A stretch of 64,000 bases of DNA, from contig CAWAWN010000001.1 of NCBI GenBank assembly GCA_963785815.1, positions 1 to 64,000 of the forward strand. The letters run 5' to 3'. The notes beneath the pieces are model-generated. The model ran no database searches, was not told the DNA's origin, and worked only from the letters and a program-made list of their open reading frames with translations. The stretch is from UBA4742 sp963785815 (GTDB taxonomy: Bacteria > Actinomycetota > Acidimicrobiia > Acidimicrobiales > Acidimicrobilacustridaceae). Below are positions 24,969 to 32,960 of this stretch, piece by piece; positions within the stretch are counted from its first letter, which is position 1, and the number at the start of each line of letters is the position of its first letter. The position numbers and the translations under genes are program-made.

Positions 24969-26372
24969 TCAGCCGGTCAGCAGGGGTGCGACCGTCACCG
25001 GCGTGGCCACCGGTGCAGCTGCCGAAGCCGCGGGGGTGGTCGGCACGCTCGCCATGGTTGTGGTCGGGGGCGCCTCGGTGGTGGAGGTGGTCGATGTCGT
25101 GGGAGGGGGTGGCAGCGGGGCGATGACCGCCTCGAAGGCGGCGGCGATGATCTGGTAGCCGTCGGCGTTGGCGTCGTCGCCGAAGCCCTCCGGTTGGCCC
25201 GGCGTGCACGTGATGTCCAGCCAGCGACAGGCGTTGTCCACGTTGCGCGGGATCGTGCCCCAGGGAGAGTCGACGAGGGTCCAGTCGTCCGACGCGAACG
25301 CCCCGGCCACGTCCGCCGACGGCGCCCCCACCGCCGAGTAGTCCGAGACCAGGTGTGCGTTCAGCTGGTCGAGGAGCGGGACCGTGGCCTCGGCCAGCGC
25401 CTGGCCGGCGGAGCCGTCGAGCCAGTTCCCGAGCAGCGGGTCGAAGTAGGTCATGCCGTAGAACGGCACATTGGGCCCCGCCGCGGCCCGCAGGCGGCTC
25501 AGGATGGTGGCCAGGTTGGTGTCCATGGTGGCCAGCGCGCTGTCGAAGCAGGTTGGATCGCTGCAGAAGACGATGTCGTTGCCACCGATGTCGATGGTGA
25601 CCAACGCCACCTGCCCGGGATGCGCCTGCAGGAAGGCCACGGCCGCGTCCTCCTGGGACATCCCGGCGAAGCTGCAGATGCCGCCGTGCAACATGGTGTC
25701 GGTGGTCTCGCTGCTGCACCCGAGGTCGACGACGACCAGGTTCGGGTTCTCGGCCTGGTAGTGGTCCTCCAGCAGGTCGACGTAGCCCTGCCCGGGCCCG
25801 GCCGCGAAGCCGGTGGCCAGCGAGTCGCCCAGGGCCAGGTAGTAGATCGGATGGGTCGGGGACACCACCCCCGTGATGGTGACCGGTTGGCTGAGGTGGG
25901 TGAAGCCGCCCGAGCTGCCCCCGTAGGCGAAGGCGTTGAGGCTGAGCGTCGCCGGACCGTTGCCCAGGTGGGTCGGCTGGCTGGTCACCGCGGTGGACCA
26001 GGTGACGGGTGTCGGGCCACAGCCGATCGGCTCCAGATAGCCCGATGCGGTCACGGGCAAGGGCGCAGACTGGTCGACCTCCAGGGAGATGGACACCTCG
26101 GCGGGCTGATCGCAGGTGACGGTGCCCGACACCGCCACCTGGCCCGACGCCACCGCCACCAAGGTGGTCGAGGAGAGGCTCACGGTGACCGTGATGTTCC
26201 CGGAGGGCCCTGTGGTGGGCGGCGACTCGGCCGTGGTGGTCGGCGACGCGACGGTGGTCGGATCCGCGCCGGCCGGGATCGTGGCGGGGCGACCCACGCC
26301 CCAGGCTCCTGCCAGCGCCAGCGCCAGCACCACCACCACCGCCACCACGTTCGCGAGTCGCACGGCTCCCAC
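24969..26372 (-). CDS. Secreted/anchored SGNH (GDSL) hydrolase
   Basis: 467 aa. An N-terminal signal anchor (residues ~5-25) is followed by a Thr-rich linker, a ~100-residue beta-rich domain and then the SGNH domain beginning 'YYLALGDSLATGF' (catalytic Ser). 'IDIGGNDIVFC' supplies the Gly/Asn oxyanion residues. The usual C-terminal D-x-H-P-N-x-x-G-Y block reads 'DDANADGYQII', so the catalytic His is missing. A Thr/Pro/Ala-rich tail ends the protein. Relatives are esterases or lipases; activity of this one is in doubt. Confidence 0.8.
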   Translation of the reverse strand: MGAVRLANVVAVVVVLALALAGAWGVGRPATIPAGADPTTVASPTTTAESPPTTGPSGNITVTVSLSSTTLVAVASGQVAVSGTVTCDQPAEVSISLEVDQSAPLPVTASGYLEPIGCGPTPVTWSTAVTSQPTHLGNGPATLSLNAFAYGGSSGGFTHLSQPVTITGVVSPTHPIYYLALGDSLATGFAAGPGQGYVDLLEDHYQAENPNLVVVDLGCSSETTDTMLHGGICSFAGMSQEDAAVAFLQAHPGQVALVTIDIGGNDIVFCSDPTCFDSALATMDTNLATILSRLRAAAGPNVPFYGMTYFDPLLGNWLDGSAGQALAEATVPLLDQLNAHLVSDYSAVGAPSADVAGAFASDDWTLVDSPWGTIPRNVDNACRWLDITCTPGQPEGFGDDANADGYQIIAAAFEAVIAPLPPPPTTSTTSTTEAPPTTTMASVPTTPAASAAAPVATPVTVAPLLTG

Positions 26373-26453
26373 CTCTCCCTCGACCGGTGCGGACCGGTGC
26401 CCGTCCCTATCACACCCACACCCCTGGTGCCCCGGTTGGGTTGCCTCATGGAC

Positions 26454-26467
26454 GCCGGTTCGCCGGC
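26454..26467. terminator. UUCG-loop hairpin between minus-strand genes
   Basis: gccgg (26454-26458), loop ttcg and ccggc (26463-26467) form a stable 5-bp tetraloop hairpin in the 182-bp gap between the APH-like gene (ends 26555) and the SGNH hydrolase (starts 26372). It could terminate the APH-like transcript. The same gap holds an ATG-initiated plus-strand frame from 26449 with no convincing support. Confidence 0.25.
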
Positions 26468-26554
26468 CGACGAGACGCCGACGTCGCCAGCCGGTTGGGG
26501 CAGACTCCCAGACCCGGGCGGGTGGAACAGGAGGCAGCAGGTCGACGACGTCGC

Positions 26555-27541
26555 TCAGCGCCGCAGTGGGAGCTCTCCTCGCTCCAAGATGTCGCTCAGA
26601 CGACGTTGGGCGGCGCGTAGGTTCTGCTGGTCGGCCGTCGAGAGGTACCAGCCGAGGTGACTGGCGCCGATCACCAGCTCGTAGCAGTGGTGGCGGGCTC
26701 CGGCGTCGCCCATCTCGTCCGGCGTCAGGGTCGACAAGGTCGCGGCCCAGGGATCGGCGGCGCCGACACCTGGGTACCAGGGCGAGAAGAAGGTGCAGTG
26801 GGCGGTGTCGTAGAGGAAGTCCCCACGCACCGAGCGCTTCCAGGAGAAGACGCCGGTCACCGTCGACGCGTCCTCGCTCACGAGCACGTTCTGGTAGAGG
26901 AGGTCGCCGTGGACCACGTGGCGCCGCTCCGCGCAGGCGTCGAGCAGCCCGGTGGCGCGGGCTTCGCAGGCGCGGAACAGTTGCTCGAGTGCCGGTTCCC
27001 TGCGCAGTGCTTCGCGCCAGCCCGCGGTTCGAGGGGAGCCGTCATCGAGGAGTTGGCTGAGAAGGTGGTTGCGCCACGAGTCCTGAGGAGCGAGGGTCGC
27101 TGGCTCACCGGCGACGGAGAGGTCGGGACGCTCCTCGATCGCCCGCAGCGCCCGGAGCAGGCTTCCCAGCATCGGGCCCGATCGCGGGCTCTCGTCTGTT
27201 CGGAGGTCCTCGAGGAAGCGTCCGTAGTGCCGCTCGGAGATGGCGAAGCCGACGCCGAAGGCGTGGCCGATCGCGACGACCCTGGGCACGGGAAGGTCGG
27301 GGCCGTTGAACCTGAACGCGGCCCGATCGGCCTCGAACCCCTCGGGGATGGTGCCGAGGCGCAGCACCAGGTCGTGACCTGCGACGCGGTAGGCGTAGGC
27401 GGCTGACCAGAAGCCGCCCGGCAGTGGGGCCAGCGACTCGATGGGCTCACCGTGGCGTGAGACGAGGAAGCGCTCGACGTCACCGATGGGGACATCGGGC
27501 TTCTGCGTCACGGAACCACATGCTGGCGGCGCGCTCGCCAC
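26555..27541 (-). CDS. Aminoglycoside phosphotransferase-like kinase (APH family)
   Basis: 328 aa with a kinase-like APH fold. 'VVHGDLLYQNVL' is the catalytic loop (HGDxxxxN, with the catalytic Asp), and the upstream 'DLVLRLG' holds a basic residue at the ATP-lysine position as Arg. The metal-binding motif normally written IDW reads 'VFSWKRSVRGDFLYD', with Ser in place of Asp. Members phosphorylate antibiotics, macrolides, fructosamines or other small molecules; the changed motif means activity is uncertain. Codon use is slightly less GC-biased than in neighbours. Upstream GTG 27511 is an alternative start. Confidence 0.75.
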   Translation of the reverse strand: MASAPPACGSVTQKPDVPIGDVERFLVSRHGEPIESLAPLPGGFWSAAYAYRVAGHDLVLRLGTIPEGFEADRAAFRFNGPDLPVPRVVAIGHAFGVGFAISERHYGRFLEDLRTDESPRSGPMLGSLLRALRAIEERPDLSVAGEPATLAPQDSWRNHLLSQLLDDGSPRTAGWREALRREPALEQLFRACEARATGLLDACAERRHVVHGDLLYQNVLVSEDASTVTGVFSWKRSVRGDFLYDTAHCTFFSPWYPGVGAADPWAATLSTLTPDEMGDAGARHHCYELVIGASHLGWYLSTADQQNLRAAQRRLSDILERGELPLRR

Positions 27542-27572
27542 GACGCCAGTCGATTGCCAACGTTGCGGCCGG

Positions 27573-27971
27573 TCAGGGCATCAAGGGAACGTGGTCGCCT
27601 CGGCACGCCCAAGTCGCTCCCCAGACCGGGGATCGGGGACACGGCTGCCCCGCCCGCTGCGCCGATGGGGCGCGGTGCCGGCTTGGGAGTACGAGCGTCT
27701 GGGCCGGGCCCGGCGTGGATCCGAGGTTCACTATGGGCAGGACTCCGCTACCCACCCACCGGGGGTGCAGCCGGATGGCCTCCCCGGTGTCGGTGATGAA
27801 GGAGTAGGCGGGAGGCTGGAACAACCGGCGGGTCACGCGGAGAAGGTGGCCCGGTGGCAGCGGTGGCGCGTCGGCGGTGTTGTGCGCGTCCAGCGGAAGG
27901 TAGACGGTCGGCGCCGGATTGCCGTTCGGGCCCGTGCGGACAACCGCTACGGGTGATCCGCACTCAGACAC
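27573..27971 (-). CDS. Hypothetical protein (weak)
   Basis: 132 aa from GTG 27971. The middle, with 'TVYLPLDAHNTADAPPLPPG', 'QPPAYSFITDTGEAIRLHPR' and 'WVGSGVLPIVN', has strongly GC-biased third positions and looks coding, while the C-terminal third is Arg/Pro-rich and may be noise. The start overlaps the stop of the small membrane ORF upstream by 8 bp. It may instead be the second half of that ORF separated by a frameshift, giving a membrane-anchored protein. No family recognised. Confidence 0.4.
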   Translation of the reverse strand: MSECGSPVAVVRTGPNGNPAPTVYLPLDAHNTADAPPLPPGHLLRVTRRLFQPPAYSFITDTGEAIRLHPRWVGSGVLPIVNLGSTPGPAQTLVLPSRHRAPSAQRAGQPCPRSPVWGATWACRGDHVPLMP

Positions 27972-28137
27972 GATGGCCCATGTCCCTTTCCCGAGCGTCC
28001 TGGTAGTTCGGCGCGACGCGTGTGTCGTGCGATGAAGCCGGAACGAGGTACCAGCACGCGGCGCCAACAACAGCCACGGCGATGAGAACGACGAACAAGG
28101 GCACGAACCGGCGGCTTCGCCTCAACCGACCCCCCAT
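27964..28137 (-). CDS. Small single-span membrane protein (weak)
   Basis: 57 aa from ATG 28137: a strongly basic N-terminus (Arg-rich), one hydrophobic segment 'FVPLFVVLIAVAVVGAACW' (residues 11-29) and a short polar tail. The topology follows the positive-inside rule. Base composition is less GC-rich than surrounding genes. It is coupled to, or frameshifted from, the following ORF. It lies 31 bp upstream in the minus direction from the end of ispH, in a stretch otherwise lacking clear genes. Confidence 0.45.
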   Translation of the reverse strand: MGGRLRRSRRFVPLFVVLIAVAVVGAACWYLVPASSHDTRVAPNYQDARERDMGHRV

Positions 28138-28168
28138 GACGGCCGTTGCGTCAGGCAGCCGGGATCCG

Positions 28169-29203
28169 TCAATCCAGGTTGGTGAGCACGTTGCTGGCCT
28201 TCACCAGTCGGTCGTCGATCGGCGGGCGGTCGTGCACCGGGCCGCCGAGCGTGGAGGTGGCGCAGGTGTCGAGCGCGGTCAGCAGGTCGCGCAGGTTCCG
28301 CGGCGGCGGGAAGTACTCGTCCTCGTCGGTGATGGTGACCTCCTCGACCCCCAGGCGGGGGGCCAGGCGGGCGATCACGGCCTCGACCAGCTCCTCGGGG
28401 GCCGACGCGCCGGCGGTGACCCCCACGGTGCCAGCCAGGTCGTCGGGCAGCTCCTCGACGCCGTTGATGCGATGCACCCGCGGGCACCCGGCATCGCGGG
28501 CCAGGCTCTCGAGGGCCATGGTGTTCGAGGAGTTGGCCGAGCCGATCACCACCACCGCGTCGCAACGGGGAGCGATCTCCATCAGCGCCGACTGGCGGTT
28601 GGTGGTGGCGAAGCAGAGGTCGCTGCGTCCGGGCATCCACATGTCGGGGAAGCGCTCGTGGGTGGCGTCGAGCACGTCGCGCCAGTCGCGGTGGCTGAGG
28701 GTGGTCTGGGCCAGCAGGGCGACCGGCTGGTCGAACCCCGGCAGGGCCGCCACCTCCTCGACGCTCTGCACCCGGTGGATGGAGTCGGGGGCGACGGCCA
28801 TGGTGCCCACCGCCTCCTCATGGCCCTCGTGGCCGACGTACACGATCTGGTAGCCCTTCCCGGCCCGCACCTTGACCTCGTGGTGCACCTTGGTCACCAG
28901 CGGGCACACGGCGTCGACCACGTAGCCGCCGCCGGCCCGGGCCTGGGCCACCACCTCGGGGGCCGAGCCGTGGGCGCTGAGCATGAGCGGGCGCCCGGGT
29001 GGGACCTCGGCCACGTCGTCCACGAACACCACGCCCAGGTCCTGGAACCGCTGGACCACCCGCTGGTTGTGGACGATCTCGTGGTAGCAGTACACGGGCG
29101 GCTCGAAGGCCCGCACCATCCAGGCCAGGGCCTTGATGGCCATCTCGACCCCGGCGCAGAACCCGCGGGGCGCGGCCAGCAGCACCCGTTCGACGTCGTC
29201 CAT
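28169..29203 (-). CDS. ispH: 4-hydroxy-3-methylbut-2-enyl diphosphate reductase
   Basis: 344 aa, last enzyme of the MEP isoprenoid pathway, a [4Fe-4S] reductase producing IPP and DMAPP. The three cluster Cys are seen in 'GFCAGV' (Cys16), 'DAVCPLVTKVH' and 'SDLCFATTNRQ'. 'HEIVHN' and 'SAHGSAP' contain the substrate His residues, and 'GSANSSNT' the SxN motif. ATG 29203 sits 60 bp from the divergent DUF512 gene. The C-terminus carries a ~35-residue extension. Confidence 0.95.
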   Translation of the reverse strand: MDDVERVLLAAPRGFCAGVEMAIKALAWMVRAFEPPVYCYHEIVHNQRVVQRFQDLGVVFVDDVAEVPPGRPLMLSAHGSAPEVVAQARAGGGYVVDAVCPLVTKVHHEVKVRAGKGYQIVYVGHEGHEEAVGTMAVAPDSIHRVQSVEEVAALPGFDQPVALLAQTTLSHRDWRDVLDATHERFPDMWMPGRSDLCFATTNRQSALMEIAPRCDAVVVIGSANSSNTMALESLARDAGCPRVHRINGVEELPDDLAGTVGVTAGASAPEELVEAVIARLAPRLGVEEVTITDEDEYFPPPRNLRDLLTALDTCATSTLGGPVHDRPPIDDRLVKASNVLTNLD

Positions 29204-29263
29204 GGGCCCAGGCTACCGGTGGCCCGGGGGGACCCCGGAGGCCACCCGATAGCGTGGTGGGCC

Positions 29264-30640
29264 ATGTCTGCTCCCCGAGTCGTCGCTGTCGCGCCCGGAT
29301 CGCCGGCCGCCCGCGCCGGCATCGAGGTGGGCGACGAGATCGCGGCCATCGCCGGGCAGGTGCCGCGCGACGTCATCCAGTACCGGTTGCTGACCGACGA
29401 GCCCGACGTGGCCCTCGACGTGCACCGGGGCGGCCTCCAGCTGCAGGTCGAGGTGGCCAAGGCGGCGGGGGAGCCGCTGGGCGTCGAGGTGCACTCGGCC
29501 CTGTTCGACCAGGTGCGCACCTGCGACAACCACTGCGAGTTCTGCTTCATCTACCAGCTCCCGCCGGGGCTGCGCTCGAGCCTCTACCTCAAGGACGACG
29601 ACTACCGGCTGTCGTTCCTCTACGGCAACTTCACCACCCTCACGCGCTTCACCGAGGCCGACCTCGAGCGCGTGGTCACCGAGCGGCTGTCGCCGCTGAA
29701 CGTGAGCATCCACGCCACCGACCCCGAGGTCCGTGCCGACCTGCTGCGCAACCGGCGGGGGGCCACCAGCCTGCGCTGGTTACGGGCTCTGCTCGACCAC
29801 GGCATCGAGGTGCACGGCCAGGTCGTGGTGTGCCCGGGCCTCAACGACGGGGCCGTGCTCGACGACACGCTCGCCGGCGTGCTCGACCGCTATCCCGAGC
29901 TGGCCAGCCTGTGCGTGGTGCCCCTCGGGGTGAGCCGCCACTCCCACGCCCCGCGCATGCGGCCCCACACGCCCGACGAGGCCGCCGCCGTCGTCGACAC
30001 GGTGCACGACTGGCAGGAGATCTACCGGGTGGTCCTGGGTCACCGGCTGGTGTTCGCGGCCGACGAGTACTACCTGCTGGCCGGCTGCGACTTCCCGCCG
30101 GCCGAGACCTACGAGGGCTTCGCCATGCACGAGGACGGCATCGGCATGGCTCGCACCTTCGAGCGCGAGTTCCATGGGGTGGTGGACCAGCCCACCGGCG
30201 TGCGTCCCGGCTTCTTCGCCTGGGTCGACGGCGCCCCGGCCGAGGGCTACCGGGCTCCGCGCCAGGTGGCCGCCGGCCGGGCGCCCGTGCAGCTGCGTCC
30301 TCGCTCCGGTGCCCCGGCGGCCGTGCTAACCGGCCCGCTCGGGGCCCGGGTGCTGCGCCCCTTGGTGGCCGGGCTCGACCGACCAGACGTGCGGGTGGTC
30401 ACGGTCGACAACCGGTTCTTCGGGGGCAACATCGGCGTCACCGGGTTGATGGTGGGCGACGACATCGACCGGGTGCTGCGCGACCAGCCCGAGGGGCACC
30501 GCTACCTGCTCCCCGACGTGTGCCTGACCCAGGGGCGGTTCCTGGACGGTCGGTCGCCCGACGACCTGCCCCGCGCCGTCGAGGTCGTGGCCACCGACGG
30601 CCTGGCCCTGCGCCACGCCCTGGGCGGGGGCGACCGATGA
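29264..30640 (+). CDS. DUF512 radical-SAM-like protein with PDZ domain
   Basis: 458 aa. The N-terminal ~70 residues form a PDZ-like domain ('VAPGSPAARAGIEVGDEI'). A Cys triad C87-x3-C91-x2-C94 ('CDNHCEFCF') fits a radical SAM cluster, followed by 'LSPLNVSIHATDPEVRADLL' in the barrel. The C-terminal DUF512 domain ends with 'NRFFGGNIGVTGLMVG'. The family commonly neighbours der, as here, and is thought to act near ribosome or GTPase assembly, but no reaction is known. ATG 29264 chosen from the family N-terminus; ATGA overlap with der. Confidence 0.88.
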   Translation: MSAPRVVAVAPGSPAARAGIEVGDEIAAIAGQVPRDVIQYRLLTDEPDVALDVHRGGLQLQVEVAKAAGEPLGVEVHSALFDQVRTCDNHCEFCFIYQLPPGLRSSLYLKDDDYRLSFLYGNFTTLTRFTEADLERVVTERLSPLNVSIHATDPEVRADLLRNRRGATSLRWLRALLDHGIEVHGQVVVCPGLNDGAVLDDTLAGVLDRYPELASLCVVPLGVSRHSHAPRMRPHTPDEAAAVVDTVHDWQEIYRVVLGHRLVFAADEYYLLAGCDFPPAETYEGFAMHEDGIGMARTFEREFHGVVDQPTGVRPGFFAWVDGAPAEGYRAPRQVAAGRAPVQLRPRSGAPAAVLTGPLGARVLRPLVAGLDRPDVRVVTVDNRFFGGNIGVTGLMVGDDIDRVLRDQPEGHRYLLPDVCLTQGRFLDGRSPDDLPRAVEVVATDGLALRHALGGGDR

Positions 30641-32052
30641 CCGCGGATCCGCCCAGCGCGGAGCCGCCGAGCACCGGCGAGCTGCCGGTGGTGGCCATCG
30701 TGGGCCGGCCCAACGTGGGCAAGTCGACCCTGCTCAACCGCATCGTGGGCCGGCGCGAGGCCATCGTCGAGGAGCGACCCGGGGTCACCCGCGACCGCAA
30801 GGAGGTCGAGGCCGAGTGGCAGGGCCAGCCCTTCCTGCTGGTCGACACCGGCGGCTGGCTGCCCGGCGGCAGCGAGCTCGATGCCAAGGTCAGCCGCCAG
30901 AGCGAACGGGCCATCCGCGAGGCCCAAGCCGTGATCATGGTGGTCGACACGGTGGTCGGGGTGACCGAGGAGGACGCCCGGGTGGCCGACCTGCTGCGGC
31001 GCATCGACGTCCCCGTGCTGCTGGCGGTCAACAAGGTCGACGACACCAACCGCGAGCCCCTGGTGTGGGAGTTCGTGAACCTCGGTCTGGGCGATCCCCA
31101 CCCGGTCAGCGCCCTGCACGGCCGCGGCACCGGCGACCTGCTCGACGACCTGTGCGCGGTCCTGCCCAACCGTCCCGGCGCGGTCGGCGCCCACGACGCC
31201 GAGCTCCCCGACGGCGAGGATGGGGGAGAGGCGCACGACGCGGGCGATCGCCTCGACGCCGATGGCCGCTTCGACCAGGACAAGGTCTTCTCGGTGGCGC
31301 TGGTGGGTCGGCCGAACGTGGGCAAGTCCACGTTGTTCAACCGCCTCATCGGTGAGGATCGCTCGGTGGTGCACGACCTGCCCGGCACCACCCGCGACGC
31401 CATCGACACGGTGGTCGAGACCGAGTCGGGCCCGGTGCGGTTCATCGACACGGCCGGGATGCGCCGCAAGGCGCGCATCGACGAGGGCACCGAGTACTAC
31501 TCGTTCGTGCGGGCCCTGCAGGCCATCGACCGGGCCGATGTCGCCCTGCTGGTGATCGACGCCACCGTCAGCGTGACCCACCAGGACCAGCGCCTGGCCG
31601 AGCGCATCGACGCGGCCGGCTGTCCCGTGGTGGTGCTGCTCAACAAGTGGGAGACCCTCGACGCCGAGCAGCGCCTCGAGGTCACCTACCAGATCGGCCA
31701 GCGCCTGGCCTTCATCGGCGACGCCCCGGTGCTCAAGATCAGCGCGTTGACCGGCAAGGGCGTGCACCAGCTCCTGCCCGCCATCGCCGACACCATCGAC
31801 GACTACCACAAGCGGGTGCCCACCCGGAAGGTCAACGAGGTGATCCGGTCGGCGCAGAACGCCCAGCCCGGTCCCCACGGGGTGCGCGTCCTGTACGCCA
31901 TGCAAGGCGCCACCGATCCGCCCACCTTCACCTTGTTCGCCAACAAGGAGGTGCCGGCCCCGTACCTGCGCTACCTCAAGCGGCGCTTGCGCGAGGACTT
32001 CGACCTGGGCTCGACCCCCATCAAGATGCGCGTCCGGCTGCGCTCGGGCTGA
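30637..32052 (+). CDS. der: Ribosome-assembly GTPase Der
   Basis: 471 aa with tandem G domains. The two P-loops 'GRPNVGKST' begin near residues 23 and 224; 'DTGGW', 'NKVD' (G4 of domain 1) and 'DTAGMRRKARI', 'NKWE' (domain 2) are present. A C-terminal KH-like domain ('GVRVLYAMQGATDPPTFTLF') follows. The linker between G domains is acidic and ~50 residues. Der (EngA) matures the 50S subunit. It is translationally coupled to the DUF512 gene. Confidence 0.96.
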   Translation: MTADPPSAEPPSTGELPVVAIVGRPNVGKSTLLNRIVGRREAIVEERPGVTRDRKEVEAEWQGQPFLLVDTGGWLPGGSELDAKVSRQSERAIREAQAVIMVVDTVVGVTEEDARVADLLRRIDVPVLLAVNKVDDTNREPLVWEFVNLGLGDPHPVSALHGRGTGDLLDDLCAVLPNRPGAVGAHDAELPDGEDGGEAHDAGDRLDADGRFDQDKVFSVALVGRPNVGKSTLFNRLIGEDRSVVHDLPGTTRDAIDTVVETESGPVRFIDTAGMRRKARIDEGTEYYSFVRALQAIDRADVALLVIDATVSVTHQDQRLAERIDAAGCPVVVLLNKWETLDAEQRLEVTYQIGQRLAFIGDAPVLKISALTGKGVHQLLPAIADTIDDYHKRVPTRKVNEVIRSAQNAQPGPHGVRVLYAMQGATDPPTFTLFANKEVPAPYLRYLKRRLREDFDLGSTPIKMRVRLRSG

Positions 32053-32064
32053 GGCGATCCCAGC

Positions 32065-32883
32065 GTGCAGATCTCCGACATCCTCGGCCTGACCGACCAC
32101 GGTCCCGACGTGTTCGTGGGCACCGGCCCGCAGTACCCGTGGGGTGGGCTCTACGGCGGCCAGATAGTGGCCCAGGCCCTCCAGGCCGCCACCAACACGG
32201 TGGACGACGGCTTCCGGGCCCACTCGCTGCGGGCCTACTTCATCCGCCGGGGCGACCAGCTCGAGCCGGTGCGCTACGAGGTCGACCGGCTGCGCAACGG
32301 TCGGTCCTTCTGCACCCGCCGGGTGGTGGCCCGCCAGGCCACCGGGGCCATCCTCAACCTCGAGGCCAGCTTCCAGGTACCCGAGGACGGACCCGATATC
32401 GAGACGGTCCGGTTCCCGACCGGCGTGCCCGACCCCGACAGCCTGCCCGAGTCGTCATGGACGCCGATGATGTCGCGCCGGCTGGTGCCCAGCACCGAGC
32501 TCGACCGCGAGGGCCGTTCGGGTCGGGGGCGGGTGGCCGCCTGGATGCGGCTGCACGACCCGCTCGACGACCGCCCCGAGATGCGGGCCGGCGGGCTGGC
32601 CTACCTGTCCGACGACCTGCCCACCGACGCGGTGGTGCGCGTCCACCCGTTGGGGGCCGAGAGCATCGAGGTGCTGCACCAAGTCGTGTACTCGGCCAGC
32701 CTGGACCACACCATCTGGTTCCACCGGGCCGTGCGGCCCGACCAGTGGCACCTGCACGACTTCAGCTGCCAGACCTACGTCGGTGGCCGCGGCCTGTCCA
32801 TCGGCCACATCTTCGACCTGGCCGGCACCCACGTGGCCACGGTGGCCCAGGAGGTGCTGTTGCGCGACTCGCGCGACCGGTGA
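32065..32883 (+). CDS. Acyl-CoA thioesterase II (TesB-like)
   Basis: 272 aa, two fused hot-dog domains. The N-terminal 'YPWGGLYGGQIVAQAL' and 'HSLRAYFIRRGD' and the C-terminal 'SASLDHTIWFHRAV' with Asp/Thr/Gln catalytic triad region are typical of TesB, which hydrolyses medium- and long-chain acyl-CoA. GTG 32065 is 12 bp after der. A role in lipid turnover fits the acyl-CoA carboxyltransferase encoded 1 kb away, but the link is inference. Confidence 0.88.
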   Translation: MQISDILGLTDHGPDVFVGTGPQYPWGGLYGGQIVAQALQAATNTVDDGFRAHSLRAYFIRRGDQLEPVRYEVDRLRNGRSFCTRRVVARQATGAILNLEASFQVPEDGPDIETVRFPTGVPDPDSLPESSWTPMMSRRLVPSTELDREGRSGRGRVAAWMRLHDPLDDRPEMRAGGLAYLSDDLPTDAVVRVHPLGAESIEVLHQVVYSASLDHTIWFHRAVRPDQWHLHDFSCQTYVGGRGLSIGHIFDLAGTHVATVAQEVLLRDSRDR

Positions 32884-32960
32884 GCACGAATCCGACGGCG
32901 TCTGACCCGGATCTGACGGACCGCGGCTGGCCGTCACCGCTCCGGTAGCATCGTTGCACC

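Noticed and set aside
23895..26660. 921-codon plus-strand frame
   Set aside because: It runs antisense to the alpha/beta hydrolase and SGNH hydrolase genes and has no recognisable domain. Only its last part (from 26449) could be considered, and that too lacks support.
26449..26660. Short plus-strand ORF in the gap upstream of the SGNH gene
   Set aside because: It has proline/glycine-rich coding appearance for only ~30 codons and then overlaps the APH-like gene antisense; no ribosome site.
29254..30636. Upstream extension of the der frame
   Set aside because: The frame is open through the DUF512 gene, but Der starts at the ATG at 30637; the extra residues are a shadow.
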